From: an uncultured Clostridia bacterium | GTDB lineage: Bacteria > Bacillota > Clostridia > Oscillospirales > Acutalibacteraceae | Reading direction: 5' to 3' | DNA length: 64,000 nt | Assembly (NCBI GenBank): GCA_947627135.1 | Contig: CANQUV010000008.1 | Location: 1-64,000 of the forward strand | In this document: piece by piece, positions 1 to 7,715 of the stretch | Position numbering within the stretch: the first letter of the stretch is position 1 | Layout: each line of letters starts with the position of its first letter | Program-made: the position numbers and the translations under genes | The notes under the pieces: generated by a model | What the model saw: the letters and a program-made list of their open reading frames with translations, nothing else | Databases searched by the model: none | What the model was told of the DNA's origin: nothing

Positions 1-11
1 TCATCAGATAC

Positions 12-45
12 AAAAACAAGCGACAGCTTAATTTGCTATCGCTTG
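12..45 (-). terminator. intrinsic terminator downstream of the dockerin gene
   Basis: On the minus strand an 11-bp stem (arms 35-45 and 17-27, one G-U pair, 7-nt loop) is followed by a run of five T. It lies about 115 bases beyond the stop of the dockerin gene and could end its transcript. It also touches the 56-bp repeat at 43-98, so it might instead belong to a mobile element that continues to the left of the window. Confidence 0.6.
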
Positions 46-98
46 CTTATATCTAATTCTCTTTTTTCGGGTTTACCCCAACTATTGACATAGAGCCT
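43..98. repeat. 56-bp dispersed repeat, copy 1 (possible IS end)
   Basis: This segment matches 27723-27778 with a single mismatch (C at 68 against T at 27748). Read on the minus strand it begins GGCTCTATGTCAATAGTTGG, which resembles terminal inverted repeats of ISL3-family insertion sequences as I remember them. No transposase gene lies beside either copy inside the window. If it is an IS end, the element body would extend left, outside the window. The repeat itself is seen; the IS assignment is inference. Confidence 0.5.
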
Positions 99-159
99 TT
101 TTATACAATGTTTTTATTTATTTAAAGCAAGTTATAAAACTTTAAAAAGTAATTTTAGT

Positions 160-1503
160 TTAAAGTAAGTTTGCAAGTCGAAGCTGAATATATGTTGCAT
201 CTTTAATATTAATATGCCCGTCACCGTTAACATCACAAACACTTAGATCAATTCTATTTTCATCTAACAGCTTTACAAAATAAAGTTGAATATATGTTAC
301 ATCCTTTACATTCACTTTTCCATCACCGTTTGCATCTCCGAGAGGTTTTGGCGGATCTGTGGGATCAGTTACCGGCGGTTTCGTTGTAACTGGTTCCGTT
401 GTAGTAGGCTCTGTTGTGGTAAGCTCTGTTGTGGCAGGCTCCGTTGTAGTAGGCTCTGTTGTGGCAAGCTCCGCTGTGGTAGGCTCCGTTGTAGTAGGCT
501 CCGCTGTGGTAGGTTCCGTTGTAGCAGGTTCTGCTGTGGTAGGTTCCGTTGTAACAGGCTCCGCTGTGGTAGGCTCCGTTGTAACAGGTTCCGCTGTGGT
601 AGGCTCCGTTGTAACAGGTTCCGCTGTGGTAGGCTCCGTTGTAACAGGCTCCGCTGTGGTGGGCTCTGTTGTGGCAGGCTCCGCTGTGGTAGGTTCCGTT
701 GTAGTAGGCTCCGCTGTGGTAGGCTCCGTTGTAACAGGCTCCGCTGTGGTAGGCTCCGTTGTAACAGGCTCCGCTGTGGTGGGCTCTGTTGTGGCAGGCT
801 CCTTTGTAGGCGGTTCAGTTGGAACGAATACACCTTCTGATAATGCCGTCAATCCTTCACAATTTTCTTCAAAAGCATTTTTAATTTCATTTTGGTATAT
901 ATATTCCGTAAATTCGTATCTGTCTTCTTCTAACATTTCAACAGCAGTTAAAACATATACATTAAGCATAATATCTACATCTTTATCATAGTTTCCAACA
1001 ACATCAAATGTAATTGTTAAAAATACATTATCCGTAAGATTTTCAGATGAAAAGTCATAAGGATCTAAAGCAGATGATGCAATAAATAGTCCTGAACCGG
1101 ATGTCTTCATTAAATTGGACGATGTATTTCCGATTTTATCAAATACAGGTGTAAAGTTAACTTCCTTAACAGTTCCAAAACCATCTTTTTTTGTATGTTG
1201 AGCTTTATTTACAGCAAGAACTTCAGGATCATAAAAAATGTTAAACTCTGTATCTGAAATCAACTTATCTGACTTTAAGTAATAAGTAACCGTTAATTGG
1301 TTAACATTTTCGCTGTATGTTTTTGATACGGTCTTAGCAATATTAGATCTTGCATTTACCGTAAATGAAACGTCAGAAGAATTTACAGATTCTGCCGTTG
1401 GTATTGCAGTCGTACTATCGGATACAGCACTTACGGTAAATGTGTACACTGTACATAACACAAATATTATACACAATAAAACCGAAAAAATCTTTTTAAA
1501 CAT
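160..1503 (-). CDS. secreted cohesin-like protein with Thr/Glu/Pro repeat linker and C-terminal type I dockerin
   Basis: A 447-residue exported protein. Residues 1-26 form a signal peptide (lysines, then a hydrophobic stretch ending in VSA). Residues about 55-205 look like the beta-sandwich of the cohesin or carbohydrate-binding superfamily. Residues about 230-385 are a low-complexity linker built of 10-residue units such as TTAEPVTTEP. Residues 388-447 are a type I dockerin with two calcium-loop motifs (DANGDGKVNVKD and DVNGDGHINIKD). A dockerin normally docks to a cohesin on a scaffold or cell-surface protein, so this is probably a surface or complex component. No catalytic domain is visible. 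The start has a good AAGGTGAT ribosome binding site. Long open frames on the other strand are by-products of the repeat. The linker length may vary between strains. Confidence 0.85.
   Translation of the reverse strand: MFKKIFSVLLCIIFVLCTVYTFTVSAVSDSTTAIPTAESVNSSDVSFTVNARSNIAKTVSKTYSENVNQLTVTYYLKSDKLISDTEFNIFYDPEVLAVNKAQHTKKDGFGTVKEVNFTPVFDKIGNTSSNLMKTSGSGLFIASSALDPYDFSSENLTDNVFLTITFDVVGNYDKDVDIMLNVYVLTAVEMLEEDRYEFTEYIYQNEIKNAFEENCEGLTALSEGVFVPTEPPTKEPATTEPTTAEPVTTEPTTAEPVTTEPTTAEPTTTEPTTAEPATTEPTTAEPVTTEPTTAEPVTTEPTTAEPVTTEPTTAEPVTTEPTTAEPATTEPTTAEPTTTEPTTAELATTEPTTTEPATTELTTTEPTTTEPVTTKPPVTDPTDPPKPLGDANGDGKVNVKDVTYIQLYFVKLLDENRIDLSVCDVNGDGHINIKDATYIQLRLANLL
395..815. repeat. in-gene tandem repeat, 30-bp period
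   Basis: About fourteen near-identical 30-bp units encode the alternating TTxEP/xTTEP linker of the dockerin protein. Units differ mostly at third codon positions and at one Ala/Val/Thr position, a pattern expected from unequal crossing-over or slippage. The repeat is in-frame throughout. Confidence 0.9.
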
Positions 1504-1707
1504 TTATATCACCTTCTGTAACTCACTCTCTAATTACAATTTACCATAAATTAAAATAAAAATCAATAATTTTCTTAATAATTTTTGTGTAATTTCCCAT
1601 AAACATTATTTGTCATTGTATCTTACGTTTGAAGGTTTTCTTTTTCTAAAGCTTTTTAATTTTTCCGGTTCACTCGGAGTTTATTTTCACGCCTTAAAAG
1701 GTATAAA

Positions 1708-1752
1708 TTAAGAGAGATGAGCACTTATAAACGTTTCATCTCTCTTTTTATA
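1708..1752. terminator. hairpin between trpB2 and the dockerin gene
   Basis: An 11-bp stem (AAGAGAGATGA paired with TCATCTCTCTT, 14-nt loop) lies about 20 bases beyond the stop of the tryptophan synthase gene. On the minus strand it is followed by TTAATTTAT, a weak T tract, so it is a moderate terminator for trpB2. The better T tract is on the plus strand. Confidence 0.6.
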
Positions 1753-1769
1753 CTTATTATAATTTTTAA

Positions 1770-3146
1770 TTATTTATTAACATTCGGAAGGCTGTCAAAT
1801 CCGGGTTTTAAATCCTCATCAGTCGGAATATAATCACTCATTTCTCCGTTATGGAATTTTTCATAAGCAACCATATCAAAGTAACCTGTACCCGTAAGTC
1901 CGAATACGATTGTTTTTTCTTCCCCTGTTTCTTTACATTTTAAAGCTTCGTCAATAGCAACTCTTATGGCATGACTGCTTTCGGGAGCAGGTAAAATACC
2001 TTCAACTCTTGCAAACTGTTCAGCAGCTTCAAAAACAGCTGTTTGCTCAACTGAACGAGCTTCCATTAAACCGTCATCATAAAGCTGTGAAAGAATTGAA
2101 CTCATACCGTGGTATCTTAAACCTCCCGCATGGTTTGGAGACGGTATAAATCCGCTGCCTAATGTGTACATTTTTGCAAGCGGACAAACCTTTCCTGTAT
2201 CGCAGAAATCGTAAGCAAATTTACCTCTTGTTAAGCTTGGACAAGAAGCAGGCTCAACAGCAATAAACTTATAATCAGCCTCACCTCTTAATTTTTCTCC
2301 CATAAACGGAGAAATCAAACCGCCCAGATTTGAACCTCCGCCTGCACATCCGATAATAATATCAGGCTTAATATCGTATTTATCAAGTGCGATTTTAGTT
2401 TCGATTCCTATAATAGACTGATGTAACAGCACCTGATTAAGAACACTTCCCAATACATAACGGTAACCATCATTAGTTACCGCTGCTTCAACGGCTTCTG
2501 AAATTGCGCATCCCAGACTGCCTGTTGTACCCGGATGCTCCTGTAAAATCTTTTTTCCTACCTGCGTTGTATCAGATGGCGACGGCGTTACAGATGCGCC
2601 ATAAGTTCTCATAACCTCTCTTCTGAACGGCTTTTGCTCATAAGAAACCTTTACCATATAAACCTTACAGTCAAGATCAAAATATGAGCAGGCCATAGAA
2701 AGAGCAGTACCCCATTGACCTGCACCTGTTTCTGTTGTAACACCTTTTAGTCCCTGCTTTTTAGCATAATAAGCCTGTGCAATAGCACTGTTAAGCTTGT
2801 GGCTTCCGCTTGTATTATTACCTTCAAATTTATAGTAAATTTTTGCAGGTGTACCAAGCTTTTTCTCAAGACAATATGCACGAACAAGCGGTGACGGGCG
2901 ATACATTTTATAGAAATTCTGTATTTCTTCGGGAATGTCAATATAAGCATTGGTATTGTCAAGCTCCTGCTGGACAAGTTCGTCACAAAAAACACCGCCC
3001 AGTTCTTCTGCTGTCATCGGTTCTAAAGTACCCGGATTTAAAAGAGGAGCAGGTTTGTTTTTCATATCTGCTCTTACATTGTACCATTGTTTAGGCATTT
3101 CTGATTCTTCAAGATAAATTTTATAAGGGATTTTTTTATCGTCCAT
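1770..3146 (-). CDS. TrpB-like PLP-dependent tryptophan synthase beta chain (TrpB2 type)
   Basis: A 458-residue PLP enzyme of the long TrpB2 subfamily; classical TrpB is about 400 residues. It should make tryptophan from indole and serine in the cytoplasm. The PLP lysine sits in SGSHKLNSA (K117), and the phosphate-binding glycine loop is GCAGGGSNLGG at about residue 267. The N-terminal extension of about 60 residues is typical of TrpB2. It stands alone: no trpA or other trp gene is near, which fits TrpB2 enzymes that work on free indole (indole salvage) without an alpha subunit. The start has an AAGGAG site, and a clear promoter lies upstream at 3186-3214. Assignment to the family is firm; the salvage role is inference from context. 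Confidence 0.93.
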   Translation of the reverse strand: MDDKKIPYKIYLEESEMPKQWYNVRADMKNKPAPLLNPGTLEPMTAEELGGVFCDELVQQELDNTNAYIDIPEEIQNFYKMYRPSPLVRAYCLEKKLGTPAKIYYKFEGNNTSGSHKLNSAIAQAYYAKKQGLKGVTTETGAGQWGTALSMACSYFDLDCKVYMVKVSYEQKPFRREVMRTYGASVTPSPSDTTQVGKKILQEHPGTTGSLGCAISEAVEAAVTNDGYRYVLGSVLNQVLLHQSIIGIETKIALDKYDIKPDIIIGCAGGGSNLGGLISPFMGEKLRGEADYKFIAVEPASCPSLTRGKFAYDFCDTGKVCPLAKMYTLGSGFIPSPNHAGGLRYHGMSSILSQLYDDGLMEARSVEQTAVFEAAEQFARVEGILPAPESSHAIRVAIDEALKCKETGEEKTIVFGLTGTGYFDMVAYEKFHNGEMSDYIPTDEDLKPGFDSLPNVNK

Positions 3147-3185
3147 AATTTAACTCCTTTCATAAATAAAATAAAATTATATATA

Positions 3186-3214
3186 ATTATAACATTTATA
3201 TATTAAAATGTCAC
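3186..3214 (-). promoter_or_regulatory. sigma-A-type promoter for trpB2
   Basis: On the minus strand there is GTGACA (3209-3214), a 17-bp spacer and a perfect TATAAT (3186-3191). The start codon is about 40 bases downstream. Confidence 0.65.
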
Positions 3215-3219
3215 TAAAA

Positions 3220-3269
3220 AAATAAAATTCACCTTATTTTTTGTAGGTTTAGTACATAAATAAGGTGAA
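3220..3269 (-). terminator. terminator downstream of the flavodoxin gene
   Basis: A 12-bp stem (3258-3269 with 3228-3239), extended by TGTA/TACA, is followed on the minus strand by a T-rich tract of about twelve bases. It separates the flavodoxin gene from trpB2. Confidence 0.8.
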
Positions 3270-3368
3270 AAATTGTTATATATGACATTGTAAATAAGCT
3301 TTTTGGTTTTTAATAATAAACCTTTACAACATATTTTACAGTTAATTAATATATCTTTTCGCTAATAA

Positions 3369-3881
3369 TTAAACTTTTTTCTTTGCCCAGGCAGCCGCCA
3401 TATTTTCTGCTTCAGCTACTTCTGCACCATGAATTGAAAGTCCTTTTTCAACAGTAGCTCCTTTGCAGATTTTTTTTAAATCACGCTCACTGCTTCCCAT
3501 GCCGCTGCCTTCGTTTGTACAGAAAGGTACAATCTTTTTTCCTGATAAATCATAATGCTCCAAAAATGTGAACATAGCCATAGGCATTGTTCCCCACCAA
3601 TTGGGATATCCTACAAAAATTGTATCGTATTCATCTATACTATCCATATATTTTTTAAGTTCAGGACGAGTTCCCTCATGAAGTTCCTGCTTTGCTTCTT
3701 CAGTACATTTATAGTAATCTTTTGAATATTCTTTTACTGTTTCAACTTCAAATAAATCTCCGCCGACAGCACTTTGTATAAATTCTGCAACACGCTCAGT
3801 ATTGCCTTTGCTTAAATTTCTAATACTGCCGTTCCAATAATTTTCTCCTTTACGAGAATAGTAAACAATTAAATTTGCCAT
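3369..3881 (-). CDS. flavodoxin family protein
   Basis: A 170-residue cytoplasmic flavodoxin-fold protein. The N-terminal strand LIVYYSRKGE leads into the FMN-phosphate loop region, which carries an insert (ENYWNGSIRNLSKGNTE) before the first helix. The segment GYPNWWGTMPM and the TNEGSGMG loop are typical of flavodoxins sold to short electron-transfer or NAD(P)H-oxidoreductase roles in Clostridia. The GGAGGG site 7 bases before the ATG supports the start. It directly follows a truncated Na+-symporter gene and may have replaced that gene's 3' half. It resembles the flavodoxins of the island at 6.5-10.7 kb but its base composition matches the host. The exact redox partner cannot be read from sequence. 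Confidence 0.85.
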   Translation of the reverse strand: MANLIVYYSRKGENYWNGSIRNLSKGNTERVAEFIQSAVGGDLFEVETVKEYSKDYYKCTEEAKQELHEGTRPELKKYMDSIDEYDTIFVGYPNWWGTMPMAMFTFLEHYDLSGKKIVPFCTNEGSGMGSSERDLKKICKGATVEKGLSIHGAEVAEAENMAAAWAKKKV

Positions 3882-4459
3882 AATTTTCCCTCCGTAGCAA
3901 AAATCATTTTTCTAAGTATTATTTTATATTCAAATCTTATACCATATATTTTTGAAAGCGACTCAATGCCCTTGTTGACACCCCGAAAAACTACAAATAC
4001 TACTGCAAATAAAAATATCAGCATCATAATAATAGGTTCTGCCTGACCAGAAATAAATCCGGTGAAATATCCGTCTTTTGCCGCATTTACTCCGTTACCT
4101 GTAAGATACACCAAAAGATACTTTATTACCCATCCTCCGATTATACAATAATAAGGAAGTATAATTACAGGAACAATACAAGCAATAACGCCAAGTCCTT
4201 TCCATTTGCTATGTAATTTTCCATATGCCGTTAAAGGACTTTGTTTTGTTCGTCTGCCTATGGCAACCTCAGTTATCAGAAGCGTGAAACCAAATGTAAG
4301 TGCAAGAATAATATAAACTGCAAGGAACATTCCTCCGCCGTCCTTAGCTGCAAGATAGGGAAACCTCCAGATATTTCCCAGCCCTACTGCACTTCCCGCT
4401 GCGGCAAGTACAAAGCCGATAGAACCCTTAAATGAGTTTCTTTTTGTGCTTTGATTCAT
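3869..4459 (-). pseudogene. truncated sodium:neurotransmitter symporter (SNF/NSS family)
   Basis: The first 170 residues match NSS-family Na+-coupled amino-acid transporters: GSIGFVLAAAGSAVGLGNIW with the following WRFPYL motif, then about five membrane spans. Family members have 11-12 spans and about 440-500 residues. Similarity stops after GIESLSK (about position 3950), and an unrelated 26-residue tail runs to a stop inside the start region of the flavodoxin gene. So the 3' half is lost. The true start is the ATG at 4459, preceded by AAAGGAGG; the frame is open a little further upstream without signal. A functional transporter is very unlikely. Confidence 0.85.
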
Positions 4460-4693
4460 AAATACCTCCTTTTTATTTTTATAATGTTTTATTATATCAA
4501 TATTACACTGCAATAGTATAATCTTCTGCAAGTTTATTATTTAGACAATCTTTTCGCCTTGATATCAAAATTACACATTCTATATAGTGCTATTCAACGG
4601 ATAAATATCAGTCGCAGTCAAAAGCTTATAAATAAAAACAACCGTACGCAGAAACATCTACGGCTATCGTATATTATCGTAAACATATTAATG

Positions 4694-5451
4694 CTAATTA
4701 TCAATAAATTTTAAATCTACAAAATACTTATAAAGTCTTTCTGCTGCATTTGATTTAGATATTTCTTCAGCTCTATTTTCAATTTTTCTTATTATAATAT
4801 CTATTATTTTTTTAGGACTGTCAGAGCAGCTATATGTTGCAACCTTTCCTTGGGCAGAAACATAGACATCATTTACCAAAAAATGTTTTTCTAAAAAATC
4901 TTCCCAACTTATAAATTTTGAAAAATAATTGTTATAAGGTTTGTTTATGTATTTTCCTTCATACCAATCGTGCACCATCATTAAAAAGCGATCCATATAA
5001 TCTTTCGCATAAAGAGCTTTATTTAGTACCCCCTTTAATGTTCTACCCACATCACTTGGTAAAATCCAAAAATTTGCTAAACAGTGATAGCGGTTAAAAT
5101 AATCTACTACATAACTAGGCCATTCTTCCATTGGGGTTCTCTGCTTTCTTGATTTACCGCACTCTGGAACCATATTGGCTATATGGTTAAAGCTATTCAT
5201 TGTATCACCGGCAAAGTTTGTGTCAAATAAATCACCTTTATCATTCAGAATTGAATCATACAGAATTTTATCATAAATAATTTTATAGAATCCTATTGAT
5301 AAATCGGACATATCCTCATCTTTTGAACCGTTATATTTCTGACTGCTGTATATGATTTTTTTTCCTTATAAATGCCGACTATTTTTTTATTGCTAACTAA
5401 CGGGGTCAATAAAATTTTTTTAATATGTTCCTGTGCCTTATCATTAATCAT
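4694..5451 (-). pseudogene. unrecognised protein, frameshifted at an A8 tract
   Basis: The visible main frame (4694-5311, 205 residues) lacks a ribosome binding site. A better start is the ATG at 5451, preceded by AGGAG; its frame reads MINDKAQEHIKKILLTPLVS and continues to KEKK. At an A8 run (minus strand, 5356-5363) one extra A would join this frame smoothly to the downstream one, which is open back to 5368. The whole product would be about 252 residues, soluble, rich in aromatic residues in the middle (EEWPSYVVDYFNRYH, FWILPSDVG). I do not recognise the family. The shift could be a real mutation, a homopolymer sequencing error or a slippage site. Confidence 0.6.
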
Positions 5452-5488
5452 AAATACTCCTAAATAAAAATTATCATTTATTTTATTA

Positions 5489-5719
5489 TTATCCGATTAT
5501 ATTTACTCTATTTTCTGGTTTTGACTTTACCATACTTCCATCCGGCAAAACAAACGCCTGCTCATATTCCACGCCCAATGCCTCTGCAATCATTATCATT
5601 TCATCATAAGAAACCGTACCACACTGCAACTTATTATTAAAATTTTGCGGTGTCTGCCCAATGCGACGAGAAAGCTCCACCAGACTTATATTATTTTTCT
5701 CACCCAACTCTCTTATCAT
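5489..5719 (-). CDS. small XRE-type helix-turn-helix protein
   Basis: A 76-residue protein consisting almost entirely of an XRE/Cro helix-turn-helix: ISLVELSRRIGQTPQNFNNK is the helix pair and the region to ALGVEYEQAF completes the domain. The frame is open about 12 codons upstream (KYKITTSD precedes the first Met), which looks like genuine family sequence, so the natural N-terminus may be longer and its start codon damaged. It stands beside remnants of a recombinase and a regulator, so it is probably left from a mobile element. A role as a transcriptional repressor is inferred from the fold only. Confidence 0.65.
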   Translation of the reverse strand: MIRELGEKNNISLVELSRRIGQTPQNFNNKLQCGTVSYDEMIMIAEALGVEYEQAFVLPDGSMVKSKPENRVNIIG

Positions 5720-5869
5720 ATCCGACGTGGTAATTTTGTACTTCCCATTAGCCTATACAGATAATATAAACTATTTGGTTGATATTTTCAAGTTTTCATA
5801 CTGTTTTTAATAAATTCAGAAAAACCCCGCCAGATCAGTTTGATCTTGCAGATTTATCGTCATTTTTAT

Positions 5870-5975
5870 TTTATTTTTCCACATCAATCTCCACGCAGAC
5901 TTGAACTTAACAGCTATCTTCTCGTCATAAATTGTTACTCGCTCAATCAGCCGGCGGACAGTTTTCAGCTTTCCC
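5870..5975 (-). pseudogene. C-terminal remnant of a serine site-specific recombinase
   Basis: The minus-strand frame contains LKTVRRLIERVTIYDEKIAV followed by KFKS, the characteristic tail of large serine recombinases (integrases or transposon resolvases). After KFKS one G is missing; in the next frame the expected VEIDVEK and a stop follow at once. Upstream the similarity fades into unrelated sequence. Only about 35 residues remain of a protein that is normally about 500 residues long. It marks a former integrative element at the edge of the GC-rich island. Confidence 0.65.
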
Positions 5976-6151
5976 AATGTTAATATATCAACACGGGTAT
6001 TATATTGTATGAAAAGACAGAAAAACGGTATTGAAACAGTAGAAATGCAATATTCGGTCGCAAGTTGCGACACGAAAATGCAGATAATTTAAGGATAAAA
6101 ACGGATATTGTGAATTTTAGGTAATCGACCTAAATTACGGGAAAAAGTGTG

Positions 6152-6195
6152 CAAAAAAATAAGCGATGGTTTATAATCAATTTCAAACCACCGCT
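6152..6195 (-). terminator. terminator of the flavodoxin operon
   Basis: On the minus strand an 11-bp stem (6185-6195 with 6162-6172, one G-U pair) is followed by seven T. It ends the long minus-strand operon that starts near 13.8 kb. Confidence 0.8.
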
Positions 6196-6200
6196 ATGTT

Positions 6201-6540
6201 TTACTCTTCATTCACTTCAAGGCAGTATTCCACATTCCGGACACATCGTATTATAAATGCCGGATTTGGAACAGCCTTATTCAGCTTTTTTCTCAAACTG
6301 CGGACATGACATCCTACCGTGTTATTCACATCACCGAGAGCATCCTCTTTCCACAGCTTATAGTAGATCTGTGTATAAGCAAGAACGATTCCTTTATTGG
6401 TTGCCGGCATACAAAGTATATCAAATTTCTTTGTGGTCAAAGTTAGGATGCTGTTCCAAAATCCGCATAATTTCATCAAAGGCAGATATATCTTTATCTT
6501 CAAACTCAATCACCAAAACACGACCCATGTTATCACCCAT
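6201..6540 (-). pseudogene. remnant of an OmpR-type winged-helix regulator
   Basis: Two frames together describe one decayed gene. The first, from the ATG at 6540 or the better-placed ATG at 6528, reads GRVLVIEFEDKDISAFDEIM and ends at a TGA near 6430. The second carries a winged-helix DNA-binding domain: TKKFDILCMPATNKGIVLAY, then GDVNNTVGCHVRSLRKKL and a C-terminal hairpin IIRCVRNVEYCLEVN. In intact relatives these parts are separated by a linker, so an internal deletion has both removed sequence and shifted the frame. The gene is the last in the flavodoxin operon and has the same GC-rich composition. Confidence 0.6.
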
Positions 6541-6556
6541 TACACAAAAGCTACTA

Positions 6557-7111
6557 TTAAGCCTTCAGCCTTTTACCAAATTCGTAAGCCTGTTGCTGAT
6601 ACTTGGAATGCTGTGTCATAGACGGTGTACCACATCCTCGTCCCAGCACCATACCCTGATCTTTCAGGTTCAGATACCGCACAAGCGTGTGATAATGCGA
6701 TTCCAGAGCATCAAAAGTCCATGTGTCATTATTCCATGCTACAGCCAGAAGTGCAGACTTCATACGCTTTCTCTGGATACTGCTGTTAAACGCACAGAAA
6801 CGGTCAATCAGTATTTTAAGCTGAGCGCTCATCCCATAATAGTAGAGCGGTGTTACAAACACCATCATGTCCGCATCCAGTATTTTTTGCCGTATCTCGT
6901 TCACATCATCTTTTTGAACGCAAGGCCCTTCATATCCGCAATGGATACAGCCGGTACAGGGGTGGATATTCGCATGAGCGACATCTACTGCCTGTACGCT
7001 GTGACCAGCCTGCGTTGCTCCTTTAATAAACTGCTCTGCCAGCATATTGGAGGAACCTCTCTTATTAGGACTTCCTTCTAATACGACAATCTTCAAAGCG
7101 TCTTCACCCAC
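6557..7111 (-). CDS. NAD(P)H-dependent FMN oxidoreductase (flavodoxin-like, cysteine cluster)
   Basis: A 184-residue flavodoxin-fold oxidoreductase. IVVLEGSPNKRGSSNMLAE near the N-terminus is the FMN-phosphate loop of the NADPH-dependent FMN reductase/iron-sulfur flavoprotein group. HPCTGCIHCGYEGPC (about residues 51-65) is the compact cysteine motif of iron-sulfur flavoproteins, and VTPLYYYGMSAQLKILIDR the conserved FMN-binding strand. The start overlaps the upstream flavodoxin gene by 19 bases, so the two are translationally coupled. It is the last intact gene of the operon. Whether the cysteines bind a cluster cannot be told; family members vary. Substrate unknown. Confidence 0.85.
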   Translation of the reverse strand: MGEDALKIVVLEGSPNKRGSSNMLAEQFIKGATQAGHSVQAVDVAHANIHPCTGCIHCGYEGPCVQKDDVNEIRQKILDADMMVFVTPLYYYGMSAQLKILIDRFCAFNSSIQRKRMKSALLAVAWNNDTWTFDALESHYHTLVRYLNLKDQGMVLGRGCGTPSMTQHSKYQQQAYEFGKRLKA

Positions 7112-7560
7112 TTTTTCAGTTCGGAAGCGGAATTTAAGATTCTCCCTTCGGTGATTACGGTATCTGCCGAAACGGATGGCTTTAGTCCTGCGACAGCTTT
7201 TCCAAAGCCGCTGCCGCCCGAGGTGGCAAACAATACTATTTTCTTGCCGGAAAAATCATAGCTTTCCAAAAATGTGTTGATAATAGTCGGCGCCACATAC
7301 CACCAAATCGGGAATCCCAAAAGGATCGTATCATAGGCACCGATGTTAGCGTCTGTGTCCGCTAATGCAGGGCGGCTGGATTTGTCGTTCATTTCAACAG
7401 AACTGCGGGATTTTTTATCCATCCAGTTTAGATCTGCCTGTGTATAGAGGACAGCAGGCTGAATCCGATACAGATCGGCTCCAATGGCATTCGCAAGTTC
7501 TTTCGCAACACCAGCGGTCGTTCCGCTTGCCGAAAAATAGGCTACTAATTTCTTACTCAT
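7093..7560 (-). CDS. flavodoxin
   Basis: A 155-residue single-domain flavodoxin without a signal peptide, hence cytoplasmic. The FMN loop is SASGTTAGVAKELA near residue 10; GFPIWWYVAPTIINTF and ATSGGSGFG are the other two FMN contacts. It is most like the flavodoxin domains of the two exported proteins upstream, so the operon seems to hold an inside and an outside set. An AAAGGAG site lies 8 bases before the ATG. Downstream it overlaps the FMN oxidoreductase gene. Confidence 0.88.
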   Translation of the reverse strand: MSKKLVAYFSASGTTAGVAKELANAIGADLYRIQPAVLYTQADLNWMDKKSRSSVEMNDKSSRPALADTDANIGAYDTILLGFPIWWYVAPTIINTFLESYDFSGKKIVLFATSGGSGFGKAVAGLKPSVSADTVITEGRILNSASELKKWVKTL

Positions 7561-7579
7561 AATGTTTCGCTCCTTTTTG

Positions 7580-7713
7580 TTATTTCATTTCTTTTTCACA
7601 GCCACGTATGACATTCAGTTTCATATCATCAGCCATAGCTTCCAACGCCTTGATTTCATCGGCAGTCAGTTCCACAGCCGCAGCTTTTGCAGTATTTTCA
7701 TATTTGTCACCTC
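7580..7713 (-). pseudogene. C-terminal remnant of an aldo/keto reductase
   Basis: A minus-strand frame that ends in TAA at 7580 reads GDKYENTAKAAAVELTADEI and continues to MKLNVIRGCEKEMK, the usual C-terminal helix region of aldo/keto reductases. Only about 43 codons remain and no start is present. It is not a copy of the intact reductase at 11.5 kb, whose tail differs. It lies between the fusion gene and the flavodoxin gene, so an ancestral reductase gene was probably lost here by deletion. Confidence 0.6.
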
Positions 7714-7715
7714 GA

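Noticed and set aside
286..991. Two long plus-strand open frames (Cys/Arg-rich and Gly/Ser/Val-rich) opposite the dockerin gene
   Set aside because: They follow from the 30-bp repeat, which keeps all frames open; there is no ribosome binding site and the dockerin frame has clear domains.
6257..7081. A 274-codon plus-strand open frame across the FMN oxidoreductase gene
   Set aside because: Its translation has no domain character, it lies antisense to a well-conserved oxidoreductase, and no start signal is present.
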